Shown here: in pieces, positions 60,768-64,000 of the stretch
Position numbering within the stretch: the first letter of the stretch is position 1
Layout: each line of letters starts with the position of its first letter
DNA from: Pocillopora verrucosa
Lineage: Eukaryota > Cnidaria > Anthozoa > Scleractinia > Pocilloporidae
NCBI RefSeq assembly: GCF_036669915.1
Contig: NC_089320.1
Location: forward strand, 8,077,440 to 8,141,439
Length of the DNA: 64,000 nt
Reading direction: 5' to 3'
Translations under genes and position numbers: made by a program
Notes under the pieces: model-generated
What the model was told of the DNA's origin: nothing
Database searches by the model: none
Seen by the model: the letters and a program-made list of their open reading frames with translations, nothing else

Positions 60768-60770
60768 GAG

Positions 60771-61329
60771 TCTTTTTTGCGGGTTATTGAGTCCCCGTCG
60801 CCATTCCCACTCTCATTGCTTAAAGTCCCTAATGACATTTAAAGACCCACATGATTTGTAACATCACCACCATCTTAAAAATGAAAGTTCCAGACCATAG
60901 GGACTGGGTAGTACCGTTGAATGGCTTCCAAAGTGGCGACAGAGAAAAAGGTAAGCATGTGGTACGTTTCTCTCGTAAATCTGTCCCCTTTTGTTGGTCA
61001 TCCTTCTCTAACATACCGAAAATATTTTTCGCAAGAAATCTATGATCTCTTTAATGCTAATCTTTTGATAATTAGGTGTTGAATATTTATATTGTCCTCT
61101 GTTTGAATTATTCATATTTTCTACTTGAGTGAACACGCTACTCCAGGGGACGGAAGAAAATGTGAACCCGCCTTCTATACCCCCTAGCTAGATTAAGGAA
61201 GGATGGAACTAAATTAAGAAAGGATGAAACCGCCTGAAAAAGACTAGTGAGACAAACGAAAAAAACTTAGCTTTTATCATTATTTACCATGATGAATAAC
61301 CCCAACCTTTTCCACAAAATCAACCAGAT
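60771..61329. other. Spacer between Harbinger remnant and Penelope-like element
   Basis: One exon-like string, MKVPDHRDWVVPLNG to GDREK followed by GTAAGC (60881-60950), has a donor but no partner exon. Otherwise nothing is supported. Confidence 0.35.
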
Positions 61330-63312
61330 ATATGGGCGCACAGCCCTAAGGTTGATTCATTGACATGAGCATTGCTCGAGCAAGTTCGCACACTACACTA
61401 ACCATCTCACCTTCCTAACAAGGTGCATCAAGAACCACGTTGTTCCTAAAGATCTACGAGTTTGCCCGCCAGTTCCGACCAAAGGCGCACGCAGAGTCGC
61501 TGAATTTGCATCCATGAGATTCCTAAGGGAATGGATCAGGCTGACACAGAAGGCCAAAGGAGATGCAAAGAAGGATACAGAATCTACAGCATAGAGCATA
61601 ACATCCGCTCTCTAGACAAACAACGCCAACAGGATACTTGAGCAGATTAAGACCAACATCCAATGAGTCTTCAACACCACCAAAGACAGACATAAGCAGA
61701 AGTTTGAAAAACTTATTCGAGAAAAACAGGCAGCTGTGTCACCGGTTGATACACTGTATGTTGACAAAGCTAACTGGGTTGTTAATTTATCTTCTAGGTC
61801 CCTTAGCAATGCCGAAAAAGCCCTACTGAAGAAAGGACTAAACTTCGTCATAACTCATGCGAACATTCCTATCACAGATATCATTGCCAAGGTTGAAGCA
61901 GCCATAAGACAACTCGATGCCGAACAAGCAGATGCTGTCAGAAGAGCTGTTAATGGTATCCTTCAACGGGCGGAACCACCAGAGCCTAACATCACGAAGG
62001 AGATGTGAGATGCACTTAAAAGCCTGAAAGAAGACGAGTCCATCATGGTTCTCCCAGTGGACAAAGGGCGTATTGGCATAGTCATGGATACCGACACCTA
62101 CCGAGCTAAGATGTCTACGCTTATTGAGAACGGACCATATCAGCTCCTCAACAAAGATCTGACAGACCGTCTAACCCGAAAGTCGTCTGAAAAGCTGCTT
62201 ATCTTGAAGCGAAGCGGATATCTGTCAGAGGCCGTTTACGACAAGATCAAACCCTGACATAAACAGCCGCCTAGAATCTACGGTTTACCGAAGATCCATA
62301 AGGTCGATGTACCACTAAGACCTATCGTGTTGTGTGTAAACACCTTTACATATGATTTATCTGCTTACTTAGCCAACATCTTGTCTCCTTTAACAGGAAG
62401 GTCAGAGTACACCGTGACCAATTCAGCCCACTTTGTATCCACTGTCAGCAATGAGACGATCTTAGACAACGATATCATGGCATTTTTCGACGTAAAATCG
62501 CTGTTTACCAATGTTCCTATCGACACCACTGTACAAGCCGCACTGCAGAAACTCGAGAACAACCCAAGCCTTGAACACCAAGGCCTGCACAGATCGCTGA
62601 CCTTTTGACCTTCGCATTGAGATCCACATACTTCCAATATAACGGATCGATTTACGAGCAAAAAGTCAGCCCCGCCACTGACGGGGAGTCCAGTTTCCAC
62701 TTTTATTACTAACCTCTTCATGGAGAGTTTCATCATCCTACGAGCCTAGGATCTGGAAACGCTATGTGGATGATATCTTTACCATCCTGGATCGCCAAAA
62801 CATAGATGACTTCTTACAGCATTTAAACAACCAGCAGCCTTCCATCCACTTCACCATGGAGACAGAGAAAGATAACAAACTCGCCTTCCAAGTCACTGCA
62901 GTTTTAAGAGAACCTGACAGCCACCTCACCACCAGCATATACAAGAAGCGCACACACACTGATCAATACTTAGTGTATGATTCACACCACCCTTAATCAG
63001 TAAAACGCGGTATTGTTAAGTGCCTTTACGAGCGCGCCAATGTCTCGTAACAAAACCCTCCGTCATCTCAGAGGAGAAAAAACATCTGTCATCTGTTCTG
63101 GTTTCTAATGGTTATCCTTTTTCTTTCTTGCAGAAACTTACAAAGACCAGAAAACCAAACAACAGTGCCGAACCTGCCAACGAGTTCAAAGCTAGTGCGG
63201 TTTCACCTGATTTCAAAGGTCTGTCCGAACAGCTTCACTGTTGCCTACAACAACAAGGCATACCCGCTGTTTTCAAGTCAGAGACTATGCTAAGATCTCA
63301 TGTAATAGTGTA
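61330..63312 (+). pseudogene. Penelope-like retroelement, plus strand, decayed
   Basis: Pieces of one reverse transcriptase lie in order with stops and at least two frame changes: an N-terminal region (FLREWIRLTQKAKGD near 61530), 61736-62008 (KANWVVNLSSRSLS), 62045-62257 (LPVDKGRIGIVMDT), 62270-62608 (IYGLPKIHKVDVPLRPIV, FFDVKSLFTNVPI), then the catalytic YVDDIF near 62764 in another frame, and 63020-63312 (CCLQQQGIPAVFKSE). These are Penelope RT hallmarks. The GIY-YIG endonuclease that should follow is absent; the copy ends just where it would begin. Confidence 0.85.
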
Positions 63313-64000
63313 GTATGATCGTCCGGGTGAGTGTAGTCCTGAGAAGGACTGTTGTTGGTAGTGGTGACTGACATTTCGACAACTTGAACGGAAGTCATCA
63401 TCAGAGTCAAGTGAGAGGTTGTTGTCAGTCGAATGCACTTAGTCCGGTTTGTGTACACTGATTGGTCAGTTTTGCCATGCTGTTATTGGCTGTAAGACTC
63501 AAGTGGCTAGGTCAGTCGTGATTGGTCGGTTTGGATCTGTTAGTGAAGTTAGGTCTTTCTGTTCGGTTCATTTGTAATGTTAATGTCGTGGATGAGTTGT
63601 TTGTATGGTGCCAGTAGTGGTTGACACCTGTTGAGGGGAGTCTGTTCCAAGTTAGTAAACCAGCTTTCCAGGGTCAGTCATTGAAAGTAGTTAGTGCTGT
63701 AGGTTAGGCATTGTGCAGAGTCCCAGTCAATAGTGTGGTTCGTAAGTCGGTGATGTTCAGCAATGTGATTGTTGACATCGCCTTTCCTCGTCGCTTGTTT
63801 GTGTTCGGTCAGTCTACTTGCGAGGTTTCTGCCAGTCTCACTGATGTAGGAGGCATGGCAGTCAGAGCAATTGATCTTATATACTGCTCCTTGTCTGTTC
63901 CTCAGTTCGTCTCCATCTTTGATGTTAGTCGGTAATAGGTTTTTGAGCGACGCGGATATTGAATGGTTGTAGGATGCGTGAGATATGCCCTTTATGTATG
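63313..64000 (-). mobile_element. Second Penelope-like element, minus strand, cut by window edge
   Basis: On the minus strand, 63935-63711 reads AVYKINCSDCHASYISETGR, then LTEHKQATRKGD and HHRLTNHTIDWDSA. This is a GIY-YIG endonuclease, the C-terminal domain of Penelope-like proteins. The Gly of the first motif position and most of the second (YIG to YIS) are changed. The 3' UTR-like segment runs left to about 63320 and abuts the end of the plus-strand copy, so the two elements lie tail to tail. RT would lie right of the window. Confidence 0.75.

Larger units (their letters stand above)
59763..60770. mobile_element. Collapsed PIF/Harbinger element with two convergent gene remnants
   Basis: A SANT/Myb-like gene (+) and a Harbinger transposase gene (-) meet head-on near 60140, with the 3' parts of both missing. 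This fits one internal deletion in a two-gene PIF/Harbinger transposon. Terminal inverted repeats were not found. The BEL/Pao element lies immediately to the left. Confidence 0.7.

Noticed and set aside
1-64000. CRISPR arrays, bacterial operons or a biosynthetic gene cluster
   Set aside because: No direct-repeat/spacer arrays were seen, and the genes are spliced, unrelated in function and separated by kilobases, as expected of animal DNA.

Overview
This is animal genomic DNA: intron-rich genes with GT-AG splicing, AT-rich spacers and many degraded transposable elements. Several repeat families (a tRNA-derived SINE with a characteristic tail, Penelope-like elements, BEL/Pao, a two-gene PIF/Harbinger element) look like those of corals and sea anemones. 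A cnidarian, probably a stony coral, is my best guess. This is an inference from recalled sequence character, not from a search.

Layout. 1-4124 (+): 3' part of a gene with two PH domains and a coiled coil, AFAP-like. 5122-8206, possibly reaching 12.6 kb (-): a Cas1/RWA/CASD1-family membrane O-acetyltransferase. 6.4-6.9 kb holds a large foldback. 9-20 kb is mostly gene-poor; it holds an unrecognised spliced minus-strand gene (16166-16598), a TTAA-flanked inverted-repeat element, a TA-flanked MITE and SINE copies. 20457-27300 (+): a complete five-exon prostanoid-like class A GPCR with a cytoplasmic tail of about 520 residues. 27.9-30.1 kb may hold another small, unrecognised gene. 31260-40195 (-): a complete 15-exon ABCG half-transporter with an unusual linker of about 250 residues.

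41-45 kb is a long imperfect inverted duplication around a decayed repeat gene. 46.2-46.9 kb (-) is a degenerate RING/TRAF-type zinc-finger gene. 49273-50844 (+) is a two-exon orphan gene followed directly by a 5'-truncated LINE (to 53.6 kb). From 55 kb on, the window is almost all mobile DNA: a BEL/Pao LTR element with 119-bp LTRs and a 5-bp target duplication but many lesions and an internal palindrome; a collapsed Harbinger element; and two Penelope-like elements facing each other, the second running off the right edge.

The four well-supported host genes (PH scaffold, sugar/glycan O-acetyltransferase, GPCR, ABC transporter) are independent transcription units. Nothing in the sequence suggests a shared pathway. 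I found no convincing new defence or biosynthetic system. The best leads are the plant-RWA-like acetyltransferase, the ABCG linker exon, the GPCR tail and the rearranged mobile elements.
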